Notes: a model not told the origin generated them from the sequence alone. DNA of 64,000 bases from Mallotus nudiflorus (GCA_947683625.1 CANTUR010000126.1:2046001-2110000), one strand, 5' to 3'; shown: positions 11,780 through 25,300, numbered from the stretch's first letter. Numbers and translations are program-made.

Positions 11780-13491
11780 ATGATGAGGCTTTGTAGGAGT
11801 ACTAGTGATATTTTACAATTTGATCTTGAAATTGAATTAACTTTATATTCTTTAAATAGGGAACAAAGACAAAGAAGAATGAAAGACCAAAATATGAATA
11901 ATATGGCTCAAGTGGGAAGATGAATGTTAGGCAATTTTTCTATGCTTGACATAACAGGTAGTTTTAGAGGAATTGTGGCTCTATATATTGTTAACAATAA
12001 CTTTGAAATCAAGCCAAGCATCATTCAAATGGTGCAAAATAATCAGTTTGGAGGTTTATAAGGAGAGGATCCATATGCTCACATATTGACTTTCCTTAAT
12101 ATATGTGCAACCTTAAAGATCAATGGTTTGATAGATGATGCAATAAGGCTTAGGATTTTCCCATTTTCAATTAAGGAAAAGACACAACTTTAGCTTGCTA
12201 GTTTGCTAAGTGAATTAATCACAATGCGGTACCAATTAAAGCAAGCATTTCTCCACAAATATTTTTCCCTACACAAGATTGCTAAGTTTTATAATAAGAT
12301 CATTACTTTTAAGCAAAATGCAAGTGATACAATCTATGTGGCTTGGGATCAATTCAAGGAACTTTAAAGGCAATGCCTACATCATGGTTTACTGGATTGG
12401 ATGATCCCTTAAATTTTCTATAATGGGTTGATATATGAGAATAGGAATATTGTTAATACAACCTCTAATGGGAAATGGATGGATAAAATAGCTAGGGAAG
12501 CTATTACTTTGCTTGAAGAACTTGCATCTTAAGGATATATGGGTGATGAGAAAATAATGGCTAAATCAAAAAGAGTCTTGGAGCTTAACACCATCAATTT
12601 ATTGAATGCAAAGGTAGATGTTCTCACTAAATTACTAAGTAAAACTTAGATTAATTCTTTAGAAAGTGCTAATATTATTTATGAGTTGTGTGGAGGACCT
12701 TATTCATATTCTCAATGTAATGTGGTTCTAATAAGGATGCAAGTTTTGTACAAGGGGCTTTCAACCAAAAAGGTGAAATGAATTCAAACTCATACAATCC
12801 TCAATGGAGAAATCACCTTGGATTTTTATGGTTAAATCCATCCTCTCAATTAAATTCCCTATTTAACTAAACATGAAACTATAAAAACCCATAAGGATTT
12901 CCCATGAATTAAGCTTTCAACCCTACACAACCCAAATCCAACCTTAAGACTCTAATGGAAAAATTTGTTAACTAATAAATCATCATCAACAAACAAAGTA
13001 AGGAGCAATTTAAGCAAATTAACTCCAAACTTAAATAACTCTTAACTCATAACCGCATCCTTAAAAGCCAAATTGTTCAATAAGCCTCTTCCTCTAACTC
13101 TAAACATTTAGGAAAGCTTTCTAGCCAATTGGAGTTTGCAGTAAAAGAGACTTGCCAAGCAATCACTTTAAGGAGTGGTAAGGAAGTTAAAAAAGTTACT
13201 AGTAAGAATAAGAGAGTGATTAAGGATGATAATGTAGTAGAGATTAAAGTAAGTAAAAGAAATTATGATGTGGTCATTAGTAATAAGGATAATTTTAAAG
13301 GTGTAAAGAAGGTTAATAAGGAAGATGCCATACAACCCAAAGAAGATGAACCTAAGGTAGATTTTGAAAGACCACCTTTTCCTCAAAGGTTCATAAGACA
13401 CAACTTGGATAAGCAATTTGGCAAATTCCTTAATTATCTTAAAGATATCACAATTTATGGATGCCATTATAGACATGCCAGTATGGAGTAA
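11780..13491 (+). pseudogene. Athila-like gag (degenerate)
   Basis: Starting at ATG 11780, the frame reads MMRLCRSTSDILQFDLEIEL and then a basic stretch, with scattered stops. A recognisable retrotransposon gag core lies at about 12,050-12,560. It includes GEDPYAHILTFLNICATLKI, then AIRLRIFPFSIKEKTQ, QAFLHKYFSLHKIAKFYNKI and AWDQFKEL. The open stretch at 13129-13491 (AITLRSGKEVKKV, then DFERPPFPQRF) is the linker before the protease. Gag would form the particle core. Multiple stops make it non-functional. Confidence 0.75.
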
Positions 13492-13508
13492 ATTTTTTAA
13501 GGATATCA

Positions 13509-16500
13509 TTGATTGTAAGAGCAAGCTTGAGGTTAGTTTCTCTTATTGAAGAATCTAAAGCTATGTACTCTAAATCTCCACCAAAGCTTAAGGATCCTAG
13601 TTGTTTTACTATTCCTTATGTAATTGGTGGTACTCATTTTGATAAAGCTTTGTGTGATATTAGTGCTAATGTTAGCCTTATGCCTTACTCCATCTATAAG
13701 AAGCTTGATTTGGGAGAGCTTAAGCCTTCAAATATGTGCCTTTTAATGGTAAACAAATTTATCACTTATCCACTTGGCATTCTTGAAAATGTGCTAACTA
13801 TGGTGGGTAAATTTGTTATACCTGCTAATTTTATTATTTTGGACATGGAAGAAGATCTTAAAATCCTAATTTTATTTAGGATACCATTTTTGGTAATGGC
13901 AAGTGTAATCATTGACATGAAAAAAGGCAAGATTGCATTAAATGTGAATAACAAGTATATGGAATTTGATGTATTCAAAATAATAAAGTCTACACCTATG
14001 GAAGTGGCGATAGAATTGACATTATTGATGAATGCATTGATGAAGTGATACATTACTATCTAAGCCAAGACCTTATTGAACCACACATCATGCAAGAAGC
14101 TAATGTGAGATCCTTGGAGTCAACTCCATATTTTCCTCCTCATAGGACTTCAAGATTTGAACCTTTAAGGAAGGATGATGATCCAAAGTCTACTCAACAG
14201 CATGAAGAAGTAAAGCTAGAGCTCAAGCCTTTATCATCAAATCTAAGATATGCATTTTTTGACTCTAACTTTAAATTTTCTTTTATTATGAATTAGTTTT
14301 TGCATACTATTAATGTTGATGCTTTATGTGATGTGTTACTTAGTTATAGAGATGTTATTGGTTATTCTATAAATGATTTAAAGGGTATAAGCCCAACTAT
14401 TTGCATGTATAGAATCCTTTTAAAGGATGATCCTAAGCCTTCCATTGAAGGTAAAAAAAAAGGCTAAATCCCACTCTCAAGGAAGTAGTGAGAAAAGAGG
14501 TGATTAAGTTGCTTGATAATGGAATCATATATTCCATTAGTGATAGTAAATGGGTAAGTCCTGTTCAAGTCATCCCTAAGAAGGGAGGTTTAACAGTTGT
14601 TAAAAATGACTCTAATAATTTAATACCCACTAGAACTATTATGAGATGATGTATATGTATCAATTATAAATGGGCTTAGTGTTTTTTATCAAATCCCTAT
14701 TTACCCTAAGGACCAAGCTTAGACAATTTTAACATGCCCATATGGTACTTTTGCCTTTAGGCATATGCCTTTTGGTTTATATAATGCAATAAACTTTTCA
14801 AAGATGCATGTTTATAATATTTAGTCATTTGATTGACAATTGTGTAGAAGTTTTCATGCATGATGTTAGTGTTTATGGATCTAACTTTGAAAATTATTTA
14901 GAAAATCTTTCTAAGGTTCTTGACAATTGCATAGAGCATGGTTTAGTACTTAATTAGGAAAAATGCCACTTTATGACACAATAAGGAATTATTCTTGGGC
15001 ACTTGGTATCAAGAAGAGGTATTAAAGTTGATAGAGGGAAGATATAAGTGATTGCTAACTTGCCACGGCCAAGGTTTGTTAAGGATATAAGGAGCTTTCT
15101 TAGTCATACGGGTTTTTATGGGAGGTTTATCAAAGATTTTTCCAAGATAGCAAAGCCATTATGAAAACTAATTGCTAAGGATGCTAATTTTTAGTTTGAT
15201 GATGCATGTCTTAATGCATTTGAAGCCTTAAAGAGAGCTCTTGTTTCATCACATGTTTTGCAGCCACCTAATTGGGAGCAACCATTTGAATTAATATATG
15301 ATGCAAGTAATTTTGTTGTGGGTGTTGATTTGGGACAAAGGAAAGAAGGCAGGCTTATGTGATCTACTATGCTAGTAAACTACTTAATGATGCTCAAATC
15401 AACTACACCACAATGCAGAAAGAGTTGTTTGCTATTGTTTATGCATTTGACAAATTTAGAGCATATCTTGTAGGGTAAAAAGTTATTGTTTATTCAGACT
15501 ATAATGCCCTCAATTATCTTCTAAGTAAGAAGGATACAAAACCTAGGCCCCTAAGGTGGCTTCTAATGCTTCAGGAATTTGATTGGGAAGTGAGAACCTT
15601 GTTACTAATTATTTATCAAGGCTTGATCAAGAGGGATTACAGAGGAATGATGATGGTGTGCCACCTTCTTAGTTTGGCATTAAAGGAAATTCCATGGTTT
15701 ACGGATATTGTAAATTATCTTATTAGTAGTGTTATTTGTTATAAGTTGGATTATAGACAAAAGAAGAAATTCTTGCATGATAGTAAATTCTACTATTAGG
15801 AGGAACCATTCCTTTATAAGAGATATGCAGACAATTTGATTAGAAGGTGCATTTCTCAAAATGAAGTTCAAGATATTTTGAGACATTATCATTCTTTGGA
15901 TGTAGGTGGACACTTTTTCACATCAAAAACAACATCTAAGGTACTTCAATATGGTTTTGGTTGCCTAAATTATTCAAGGATGCTAAAGATTTTGTGCTTA
16001 CAAGTGATAGGTGCCAAAGAATGGGTAATATTTCTAGGAAAAATGAGAGATGCCTATGAAAGGAATTCTTAAAGTTAAGCTTTTTTTATGTTTAGGACAT
16101 AGATTTTATGGGTTCATTTCCTAGTTCTTTAGGCTATAAGTATATTTTGGTTATGGTTGAATATGTCTCAAAATGGGTAGAAGCAATGCCAACCATTACT
16201 AATGACACAAAGGTTATTAAAAAGATGCTCAAGAAACTGATTTTTCTAAGATTTGGTATCCCTAGAGCATTAATTAGTGATGGAGGTTCACATTTTTTCA
16301 ATTAAGTAATAGAGGCTCGTTTTAAGAAATTTAGGGTAACACATAAGGTTGCCACTCCATATCACCTATAAAAAAGTGGGTAGGTTGAGGTGAGTAATAG
16401 AGAGATTAAATGGATTCTAGAGAACATGGTGTCTTCTTAAAGGAAGGATTGGACATTAAAGCTTGATGATGCCTTATGGGTATATAGGACAACCTTTAAA

Positions 16501-16991
16501 ACCTCAATTGGCCTTATACCCTACCAATTGATTTATGGGAAGTCTTGTTACTTGCCTATGGAACTTAAGCATAAGGCATATTGGGAAACAAGGGCTTTGA
16601 ATTTTTATTTGAAGAAGGCATGAAGGAAAAGGCTACTTCAACTCAATGAGTTGGATTAAAAATAAGTGCTTATGTAAATGCAAACTTAAATAAGGATCAT
16701 ACTAATTTATGGCATGATAAAAATTTAATGAAAAGGGACTTTCATGAGGGAGAACTTGTTTTACTTTACAATTCAAAATTGAAATTGTTTCCGAGAAAGT
16801 TGAAGTCAAGATGGTCAGGTCCATTCAAGGTTCATCCCTATGGAGCAATTGAAATTGCTAATGAAAAAGGGGAAGTTTTCAAGGTTAATGACCACTGTCT
16901 TAAACCTTATTTGATTGGTGAAACAATTAATCAAATAAAGTCCATCTCTCTATTTACACCTAAAATTGAACAAGGTAAGGTCAAGCTATAG
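13509..16991 (+). pseudogene. Athila-like pol: protease, RT, RNase H, integrase (degenerate)
   Basis: The protease is open at 13509-14048 (PPKLKDPSCFTIPYVIGG, then FDKALCDISANVSLMPYSI, GELKPSNM, PLGILENV). The catalytic loop reads D-I-S where this clade normally has D-L-G. RT remnants lie at about 14,450-15,030; the active site reads FMHDVSVYG, so one of the paired aspartates is His. RNase H lies at about 15,180-15,560 (YDASNFVVGV; YTTMQKELFAIVYAFDKFR). The integrase spans about 15,830-16,990: an H-x-x-S-LDVGGH zinc finger, MGSFPSSLGYKYILVMVEYV, GIPRALISDGGSHFF and EVSNREIKW carrying the DDE residues. It ends FTPKIEQGKVKL at the 16,989 stop. Numerous stops and frameshifts indicate a dead copy. 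Confidence 0.85.
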
Positions 16992-17321
16992 ACCACTAAA
17001 TGTAGGAAGGTATCATTCCACATTTTTTATTTTTTTTATTTTGATATATTATACTCATATATTGTATATATTATATGTTTTATCTTTTTATTATTATTGC
17101 TTATTTTGATTTGAACCACATTGAAGTATTAGTATTATTTATAATATTAGTAGTGTTTATTTTATTATTTAAATTAATTTTTACAATTCTTCCTTTTACT
17201 TAAATTTTATACATTAGCTTTTCTTTAGTTTAGTTTAGTTTATTTTATATATTTTAGTAGTAAATATTTTAGTTCCTTTAGTGTAGTTTATATATACACA
17301 TTGTTTTCTTCTTGTTTAAAA

Positions 17322-17335
17322 GGGGGGGGGGGGGG
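17322..17335 (+). repeat. G14 homopolymer
   Basis: Fourteen consecutive G in a strongly AT-rich non-coding part of the Athila-like element. Confidence 0.9.
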
Positions 17336-17349
17336 ATTTTATATATTGA

Positions 17350-17530
17350 ACTGGGTCCATGCCGAGTTGGCACATCCATGCTGACTCGTTACAGATTCAA
17401 GTTGTGCCAACTTGGCATATCAATGCCGACTCATTCCAAATTCAAGTCGTGTCAAGTTAGCACATCCATGTCAACTCGTTAGAGCCTTAACTCGTATAGA
17501 GTTGGCACATTCATGCCGACTCGTGCACAC
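17350..17530. repeat. Tandem GCCGAGTTGGCACAT-type repeat
   Basis: Three to four units of about 55-60 bp. Each pairs GAGTTGGCACATCCATG with GCCGACTCGTT, so GAGTTGGCA and TGCCGACTC are partly inverted copies able to form short stems. Related words occur in the LTR. Confidence 0.7.
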
Positions 17531-18097
17531 ACTAAGTTCTGAAAAAAATAAATAATTAATTAATTAATTTAATTTTAAGATTTCTTTTTCATATAAAATT
17601 TTTCCATTTTTTAGTTTATATTTAATTGATATTTAATTTTTTTAACTTTTTCCCTCTATTTAATTTTGTTTTCTTCCTATAACAAATTCCCAAAAATTTC
17701 ATTCCCAAAGCAAGTCCTATCCTTTTCCAATCAAGGTCATGACCTTTCAAATCTTCCTTACACCCCAGTCTAAATAACTACCTATAACTCCTTTGACTCC
17801 TAATTTTATGTTCTCCCACACTTACATTTGTTCCTATTCCTACACTCAACCTTTTATCTTCTCATGATTTTGTATTTCTCCCTACATATTCCTTTCTTTT
17901 CTTTTCTTATTTTTATTCTCATCACCATCTTTACTTCATAATAACTCTTCCTTTTATATTTCTCTTTACCATAACCAAAATTTACACTATAATTTTTTTG
18001 TTTATTTCTTTGCTTTTTCTTTTCTCTACACCTTTGTTTTTCCTCTCTACACCGTACCTATTTCCTTCTTATTCTCTTATCATCTTTACATCATTTC
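17531..18097 (+). other. Non-coding spacer of Athila-like element
   Basis: An AT- and CT-rich tract between pol and the third reading region. No gene or RNA is seen. Confidence 0.5.
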
Positions 18098-18958
18098 CTT
18101 GCACAATGAGAAGGATTAGGGGCTCTGCATCCATAAGATCTCAAGAGGAGCATCAAGAGGAGGACTTGGCACCTATTTACAAATATAAGTTCCCCATTTT
18201 TCCTAAGAAAAAGGTGATCAATTTACCATACTAAAGTTTAAGGAAATCATTCTTTGTAAGTATATCCCCTCCTCTTTACTTCAAGATGTTGGCATGCAAG
18301 AATCTTTTAATCAATTATTGACTACTTGTGGACTTCAAAAATTTGTATCAATGCATGAGAATACTTATGTTAACTTGATTACTAAATTTTATACATCTCT
18401 AGAAGTTAACCCAAAGGATTCTCATATTCTTGAATTTAGGATGTTAGGGAAGAAACACCAACTTATCTATTCTCTTATGCATAGGGTTTTCAATTTTAAG
18501 AAAGATGGTATGCGTGACCCCCCCCCCCCCCTAAATCTTTTAAGGTGAATGAATGTTAGACATTTTTGACTGACTAGACATCCCCATGTCAACTGAAGAG
18601 AGGAAAGCCACATCTATTAAGGACTTAAAATTCTGGTTATTGTATAAGGTTCTTCCTTGGGTTGTTTTCCATAAATCTAAATTCAATAGAATTTCTATAT
18701 AAGAATTATTTTTAATGTGGTGTATTTATTATAAGAAATAAGTGTGTTGGACTTATTGGATTTTCAATCAATTTTTAACTTATGCTTCATGTAAGGATGC
18801 TCCACTCACACGTGGTCATGTTATTACTATTATTTCTATATCTCTTAATGTCAATTTGAATGATTTCACCCTTGTTGTTGAGTGTTCTTATTTTACTAAG
18901 CAAGCATTTATAAGAGGTGAGGTTGTAGATGCTACCTTTCACTTGATTCTGGCATAGT
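18098..18958 (+). pseudogene. Third ORF of Athila-like element (ATHILA ORF-1 / env-position protein), degenerate
   Basis: In the region after pol, a frame starts near 18,104 with MRRIRGSASIRSQEEHQEED. It continues after breaks as QESFNQLLTTCGLQKFVSMH, then YTSLEVNPKDSHILEFRMLG, and after a C14 run as FLTYASCKDAPLTRGHVITI. Athila elements encode a protein at this position whose role is not established; it has been called env-like and contains a plant-retrotransposon-specific domain. A signal peptide or membrane span is not evident here. Several stops and the homopolymer run disrupt the frame. Confidence 0.6.
18518..18531 (+). repeat. C14 homopolymer
   Basis: Fourteen consecutive C within the third reading region of the Athila-like element, coinciding with the end of one open segment. 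Confidence 0.9.
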
Positions 18959-19789
18959 TTAGGTCCTGTTAAAGAGGATTGGCATGTCCTCCACTAGTTG
19001 TAAAAGTGCAAGATGAGGAGGAATCATAAGAAGATGAGCCATATAATAATGCCCATCTTCTATCTTTTTCGATGCAAAGTGGTGCAAGTATCTCTTCAAG
19101 TGGGGCATCACATATTTAGGAGCAAATTTTGGAGAATCAAAAGGAGGTGCAACATCAATTGACTACAATGGAGACTTTCAACTACTAACTCAATTGATGC
19201 CAACGGAATATGGAATATAAGATGAAAAAATGTTTGCCCACTCCAGTTACAACATTGAGTCTCCTCCACCATCTCTTTTAGAGGATTAAGGGAGTTTCTC
19301 TTTTCACTTCTTTTATATTTTGGATTCACATTAGGGACAATATGAATTTTTAAATGTAGGGGAGGGGATATTAACAGTAGTTTTAAGTTATGTTTATGTG
19401 AATTTTCAATAATGTTTGTGCTTTATTTTGCATAATTTTATCTTCTCCATACTTATAAGTAGTTTCTTTTCCAAGTTTATCTTGATTGTGATTAACTTTT
19501 TATACTTAGTTGGTAGAATTTTAAATTTTTATTTGGTTAGGGTATTAAGATTCTTTTTTTTTTATCTCTTATTATTATTTTCAAAATCTAGAGAATGTTT
19601 AATTAACTTTCTAACTTTGCTTAAGGCTAGAATGGTAAGGATTTAAACTTAGGTTTTAAAAATTGAAGTAGCCTTAGGGAAACTACAGCCATAATACGAG
19701 TAACTTGCTTTTCCATAATGGATGAGGACATATACATTTATCTTAAAAAATAATAAATTAATTAATAAATAAGTTTGATGCTTGTTGAC

Positions 19790-19950
19790 ATGATGCATTT
19801 CGAGTAAGTTGTGTGTAACTAAGTATGATCCTTAATTACATTCATTCAGAAAGAATGTATAATGTCACGAGTTGTCACATTTTGAGTAAGTTATATGTAA
19901 TTGAGTATGGTCCTTAATTACACTCATTCAGAAAGAATGCACCTACATTT
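19790..19950 (+). repeat. 82-bp tandem duplication in Athila-like element
   Basis: A block GAGTAAGTTGTGTGTAAC with ATTCAGAAAGAATG downstream (from 19,802) recurs with minor changes 82 bp later (from 19,884). Confidence 0.8.
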
Positions 19951-20350
19951 TGATCTTTATAAAAAAAAGTGTCTAAAAATGCCATAAGAAATGTGAGTTA
20001 ATGTGTGTGCTTAATCTTAGTCCAAATGGCTAAGTTAGTTCTTAAAAATCCTAAGTTTGATGAATGAACATTATAGTTAGATAGCTTGGTTAGCATTTTG
20101 ACTTTATATTCTTTTATTTTGTTCATAATAATTTAAGATACATTGTTAAAATTATAGATTATGCTATGAAGCTTATTCTCTCTATCATTATTAAGCATTG
20201 GAAGTTTACTTGTTAACAATCATTTTCTTAATTTCTTTCATGATTAAGATGACTTGTTGAGGTAGCTAAATTTAATTTGGAGAAGATAAAAGATTTTTGT
20301 TATTTTCCCACTTAGATTTTTATTTCTTGCTTGAGGGCAAGCAAGGTCTG

Positions 20351-20365
20351 AGTGTGGGGGGAGTT
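20351..20365 (+). promoter_or_regulatory. Polypurine tract of Athila-like element
   Basis: AGTGTGGGGGGAGTT directly precedes the 3' LTR start TGTTATAATG and follows a GAGGGCAAGCAAGG motif usual just upstream of the tract in this group. It is the plus-strand priming site. Confidence 0.8.
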
Positions 20366-20793
20366 TGTTATAATGCAAAATAGTATAGTTCTTTTATCTA
20401 TTTATGCTTATTTTTCCTTAGTTTTTGCTTATGGTTGTTTCATTATTGCATTATTGTCTTCATATTTGTTGTTCTCACTTTAATTTTGTGTTTTGTAGGT
20501 TCTTTTAAGCTTAATCCATGCGTAGAAGTGCATTTGAATGCTTTAAAATGAAAAAGGGTTTTAGAAAGGCCAAGGCAAGGGTCAACTGGAGTATGCTAAC
20601 TAAACACAGTGGTGTCGAGTCATGACAACATTGAACTGTGCCGACTCAGCACAGTGGTACCAAGTCATGATAGAAAAGAATGGTGTCAAATTACTCCTAA
20701 CTCAGCATAGTAGTGTCGATTTGTCCTTTACACCCCTTCATTGTATCTTTTCATATTTACATCTATTTGAAGGAGCACGAATTGGGATGATAG
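20366..20793 (+). repeat. 3' LTR of Athila-like element, first part
   Basis: It matches 10300-10690 of the 5' LTR, then is interrupted by the copia element. The last five bases, GATAG (20789-20793), are the copia target duplication. Words such as GTGCCGACTCAGCACAGTGG occur here. Confidence 0.9.
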
Positions 20794-22336
20794 TGTTGGG
20801 GACCATGATGCATACGTAGTGAAAAAATTAAAATTTTATCACATTCCCAAGCCTGGATCCATGTAATTCGACTAATTGATTAAATCTAGGGTTTTTAAAA
20901 TCTTACCAAAATGCAGAAGAGGCAAGATTCTCTGGAAGGATGAGAGGAGGTTCACACCGGTGACACCTTACCTCGAACTTTGTGGCTTGGTTTTTCGGAT
21001 CAAGACGTCTCCAAAAGGATGCGTCCTTTATAGGTATCCACACGAACAACCCTTCATAAAATGAATTTGAGTATGTGTGCTAGCAACCTCTTAACTATCT
21101 CATAAATCAAGATTAAAAGGAAAAACTCTATCTTTGTTTTCTAAGAGGAAAGAAAATGAATTTGGAGGCAAAAATAAGTATGTGAAACCCTAGAGAACAT
21201 AACATATTTATAGACTCCAAATTAGGGTTTCACTTACCAATGACCTTTTGGTAATTTTCCATTTATTATATTCTGATTTTGTTTAAAAACAAATCAAAAA
21301 TAATATCTTATTTATTTATTTAAAATAACATTTATCTTAAATAAATAAACAAATAAATAAATAAATAAAACACTTTAATTATTTATTTCCACAGAGTTTA
21401 TTTTGGGCTTATTAAACCCATATCCGTTTTGGGCTTGTTCTAAGTGTGTGACCCTATAGGTTCACATAACATTGGCAGTGGGCCTAAATCTCTATTTAGG
21501 CCTACAAGTCATAAGTGGCCTCTAGCAAGACATTATGACTACCCAAGTCATATGAAGTCAATAATCCGACATAACCTAATTATAGTGAATTTTATTGTCC
21601 CTTTATCACATGATATCTTAATTGAACATAAGGCATAGAATGTCATCCTTATATAGTTCAATATTATGACTTGATTCCAAGTAGACTGAAAATGATAACT
21701 CTTTATTAATTCATTTCAGCATGGCCATGCATTTTCATTCAGTCTATCTCATCAAGGGGCCTTTAGATATCTTTCTCATATTAATGAGGGATAAATTCCT
21801 TCTAAATCACTCACATTCCTCATATAACTAATTTTATATCCAACAACATTCTTTTAATCATCCGGTTAAAGACAATGTTAGAATGTGTCAAAACATAAAA
21901 TAGCTATGTAGAAATCCATGATGATTTCAAGGTCAAAGGACCGAAATAAAATTACTATGATAAGAAATACTTATGACAATAATCTATGTAGTATTCTCAT
22001 AGTGGGTCAATCAGTATATGATCTCTCATCATGTACCTATGAGTTGACTTAATATCTCATATTTATGATTAGTAAAACATAACCATCAGTCAACATCATA
22101 CTAGCCTTAATACTTTAATATTCATATAATGAATAAATGGCTAGGGATAATTAGAATAAAACTCTTATTTTAATCTAAGGGTTTTACTATCAAGTCACAT
22201 ACTTGATGGCCTTAGTAAGAATTAACCATTCATGTAATTATCATAAAATCAAATGATAATATAATACCTCTTTATTAATAAAATAAGAAAGTCAATACAT
22301 AATCACAAATGATTGACCTAGTGCATATCACTAACA
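20794..22336 (-). repeat. 3' LTR of nested copia
   Basis: Near-identical to 28359-29902. In element orientation it begins TGTTAGTGATATGCACTAGG and ends CCCCAACA. It contains short ORFs on the plus strand that are not genes. Confidence 0.95.
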
Positions 22337-22350
22337 ATCTCCCACTTGCA
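22337..22350 (-). promoter_or_regulatory. Polypurine tract of nested copia
   Basis: On the minus strand the sequence before the LTR reads GTGCAAGTGGGAGAT, then TGTTAG. This is the usual copia tract, and it lies just after the polyprotein stop. Confidence 0.8.
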
Positions 22351-25300
22351 CTAGGCCCAATCAACATCGTATCGTATACCCATGGACCTAGTATGACTCT
22401 CATGTTTAGGCTATGGAAGAGGCTTAGTCAGTGGATCAGCAACATTATCATTTGTAGGTACTCTGCATATCTTGACGTCTCCTCTCTTAATAATTTCTCG
22501 AATAAGATGATAACGCCTGGGTATGTGTTTGGATCTCTGATGTGATTTGGGATCCTTAGCTTGGGCTATAGCTCCATTATTGTCACAATATAAGTTCATT
22601 GGATCTGATATACTAGGAACAACACCTAGTCCAGTTATGAACTTCTTAATCCAAACAGCTTTCTTAGCTGCTTCTGAGGCAGCTATGTACTCAGCTTCTA
22701 TTGTAGAATCAGCAACAGTGTCTTGCTTGGAACTCCTCTAGCTCACTACACCTCCATTCAAACAAAACACATATCCTGACTGTGATAAAAAATCATCCTT
22801 GTCAGTTTGGAAGCTAGCATCTGTGTAACCATTTACAACTAGCTCATCTTCCTGACCACCATACAGTAAAAATGCATCCTTAGTTCTTCTTAAGTACTTA
22901 AGGATATTTTTAACTGTTGTCCAGTGACTTTCACCTGGGTCTGATTGGTATCTACTCGTTGTGCTTAAGGCATATGAAACATCAGGTTGAGTACATAACA
23001 TTGCATACATGATAGATCCAATAGCAGAAGCATATGGAATCTTACTCATGCGGTCTCGCTCATCTTGTGTCATAGGACACTGAGTCTTGCTGAGACTAAT
23101 TCCATGTGACATTGGCAAGAATCCTCTTTTGGAATCTTGCATATTAAACTTGTTCAATACCTTATCAATATAAGTGCTTTGACTTAGGGCAATAAGCCTT
23201 TTAGATCTATCTCTATAGATCTTGATGCCTAATATATAAGCAGCTTCACCTGAGTCTTTCATTGAGAAACAATTCCCTAACCATGATTTAACATTTTGTA
23301 AAATAGGGATATCATTTCCAATGAGTAGTATGTCATCCACATACAACACTAAAAACACAATAGCACTCCCACTAACTTTCTTGTATACATAAGGTTCATC
23401 ATCATTTTTAATGAAGCCAAATTCTTTGACTGCTTCATCAAAATGAAGATTCCAACTCCGAGATGCTTGCTTCAATCCATAAATGGATCTTTGAAGCTTG
23501 CATACCTTTCCAGAATTCTCTGGACTAACAAACCCCTCTGGCTGTGTCATGTACACATCCTCAAGTAAATTTCCATTAAGAAATGTTGTTTTGATATCCA
23601 TTTGCCATATTTCATAATCATAGTATGCAGCTATGGCAAGGAGAATTCTAATAGATTTTAGCATAGCCACTGGTGAAAAGGTTTCATCATAGTCTATACC
23701 ATGTGTTTGTTTGAAACCTTTTGCAACCAGTCTTGCCTTAAAGGTATGCACATTGCCATCCATGTCGATTTTCTTTTTGAAAACCCATTTGCACCCAATA
23801 GTTTTTAAACCATCATTTGGGTCAATCAAGGTCCATACTTGATTATCATACATGGATTGCATTTCTGATCTCATGGCTTCAAGCCATTTCTCAGAGTCAG
23901 GACTATTTATTGCCTCCTGATATGATGTGGGCTCATTTTGATCCACTATTAACACATCATAATCACTAGTTATAAGAAATTCATATCTTATGGGGATTTG
24001 ACGTGTCCTATCAGACCTCCTTGGGCCTTCTGGTACTTGTGCATGCTCAACAACTTCTTGTTGATTCAGCTGCGGTTCCATATCAGGTACAATGCTATTT
24101 TGTGGGCCTTGAATTTCTTCAAGTTGCACTGTGCTCCCACTGGTTCCTTTGGAAATAAACTCTTTTTCCAAAAATACACCATTCCGAGACACAAACACTT
24201 TGTTCTCAGATGCATTGTAGAAGTAATATCCTTTAGTTTCTTTAGGATATCCCACAAAAAGCATTTGTTAGATTTGGGTGCTAGTTTATCTAAGATTAAA
24301 CATTTCACAAAAGCATCACAGCCCCAAATCTTAAGAAAAGACAAACTGGGAGTTTTTCCAGTCCATTTCTCATATGGTGTCTTTTTAACTGCCTTTGATG
24401 GAACTCTATTCAAAATGAATGCAGCAGTTTCTAAAGCATATCCCCAAAAAGAGATTGGAAGATCAGATTGACTCATCATAGATTGAACCATATCCAATAG
24501 AGTTCGATTTCTACGTTCAGACACACCATTCCATTGTGGTGTACCTGGAGGAGTCAATTGTGAAACAATCCCACAATCTCTAAAATGATCTGTAAATTCT
24601 TGGTTTAAATATTCACCACCTCGATCAGATCTTAGTGCTTTAATATTTTTACCAAGTTGATTTTGTACTTCATTCTTGAAAATTTTGAACTTTTCAAAAG
24701 ATTCAGATTTATGTTTCATTAGATAGAGATAACCATATCTACTAAAATCATCTGTAAAAGTTATGAAGTATTGAAAACCTCCTCTAGCAGTTGAGCTTAA
24801 TGGTCCACATACATCAGAATGTATTAGGCCCAATAAGTCATTAGCCCTCTTACTTTGTCCAGTAAAAGGTGTTTTAGTCATTTTTCCAAGTAAACAAGAT
24901 TCACATGTATCAAATGACTCATAATCAAATGAATTTAAACGCCCATTTTGGTGTAGCTTTGAAATGCGTTTCTCATTTATATGGCCTAAATGACAATGCC
25001 AGAGGTAGGTCAAGTTTAAATCATTAGATTTAGACTTCTTTATATCAACGTTATAGATTGGCATTTCATTAGTGTCTTCGGCATCTAAAACATAAAGTCC
25101 ACTAGTGCATGGAGCATATCCATAGAAAATGTTATCTTGATAAATACTGCATTTATTATTCTTAATAATAAATTCAAATCCTTTCTTGTCCAAACAAGAA
25201 ATAGAAATAATATTCCTACACAAAGTAGGTACATAATAATAACTTTCTAAAGATAAAATAAGTCCATTAGGCAAAGGTAACTCATAAGTTCCTACAGCTA

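Noticed and set aside
13168..14053. Minus-strand open frames opposite the Athila linker and protease
   Set aside because: They are shadows of the plus-strand gag-pol reading region.
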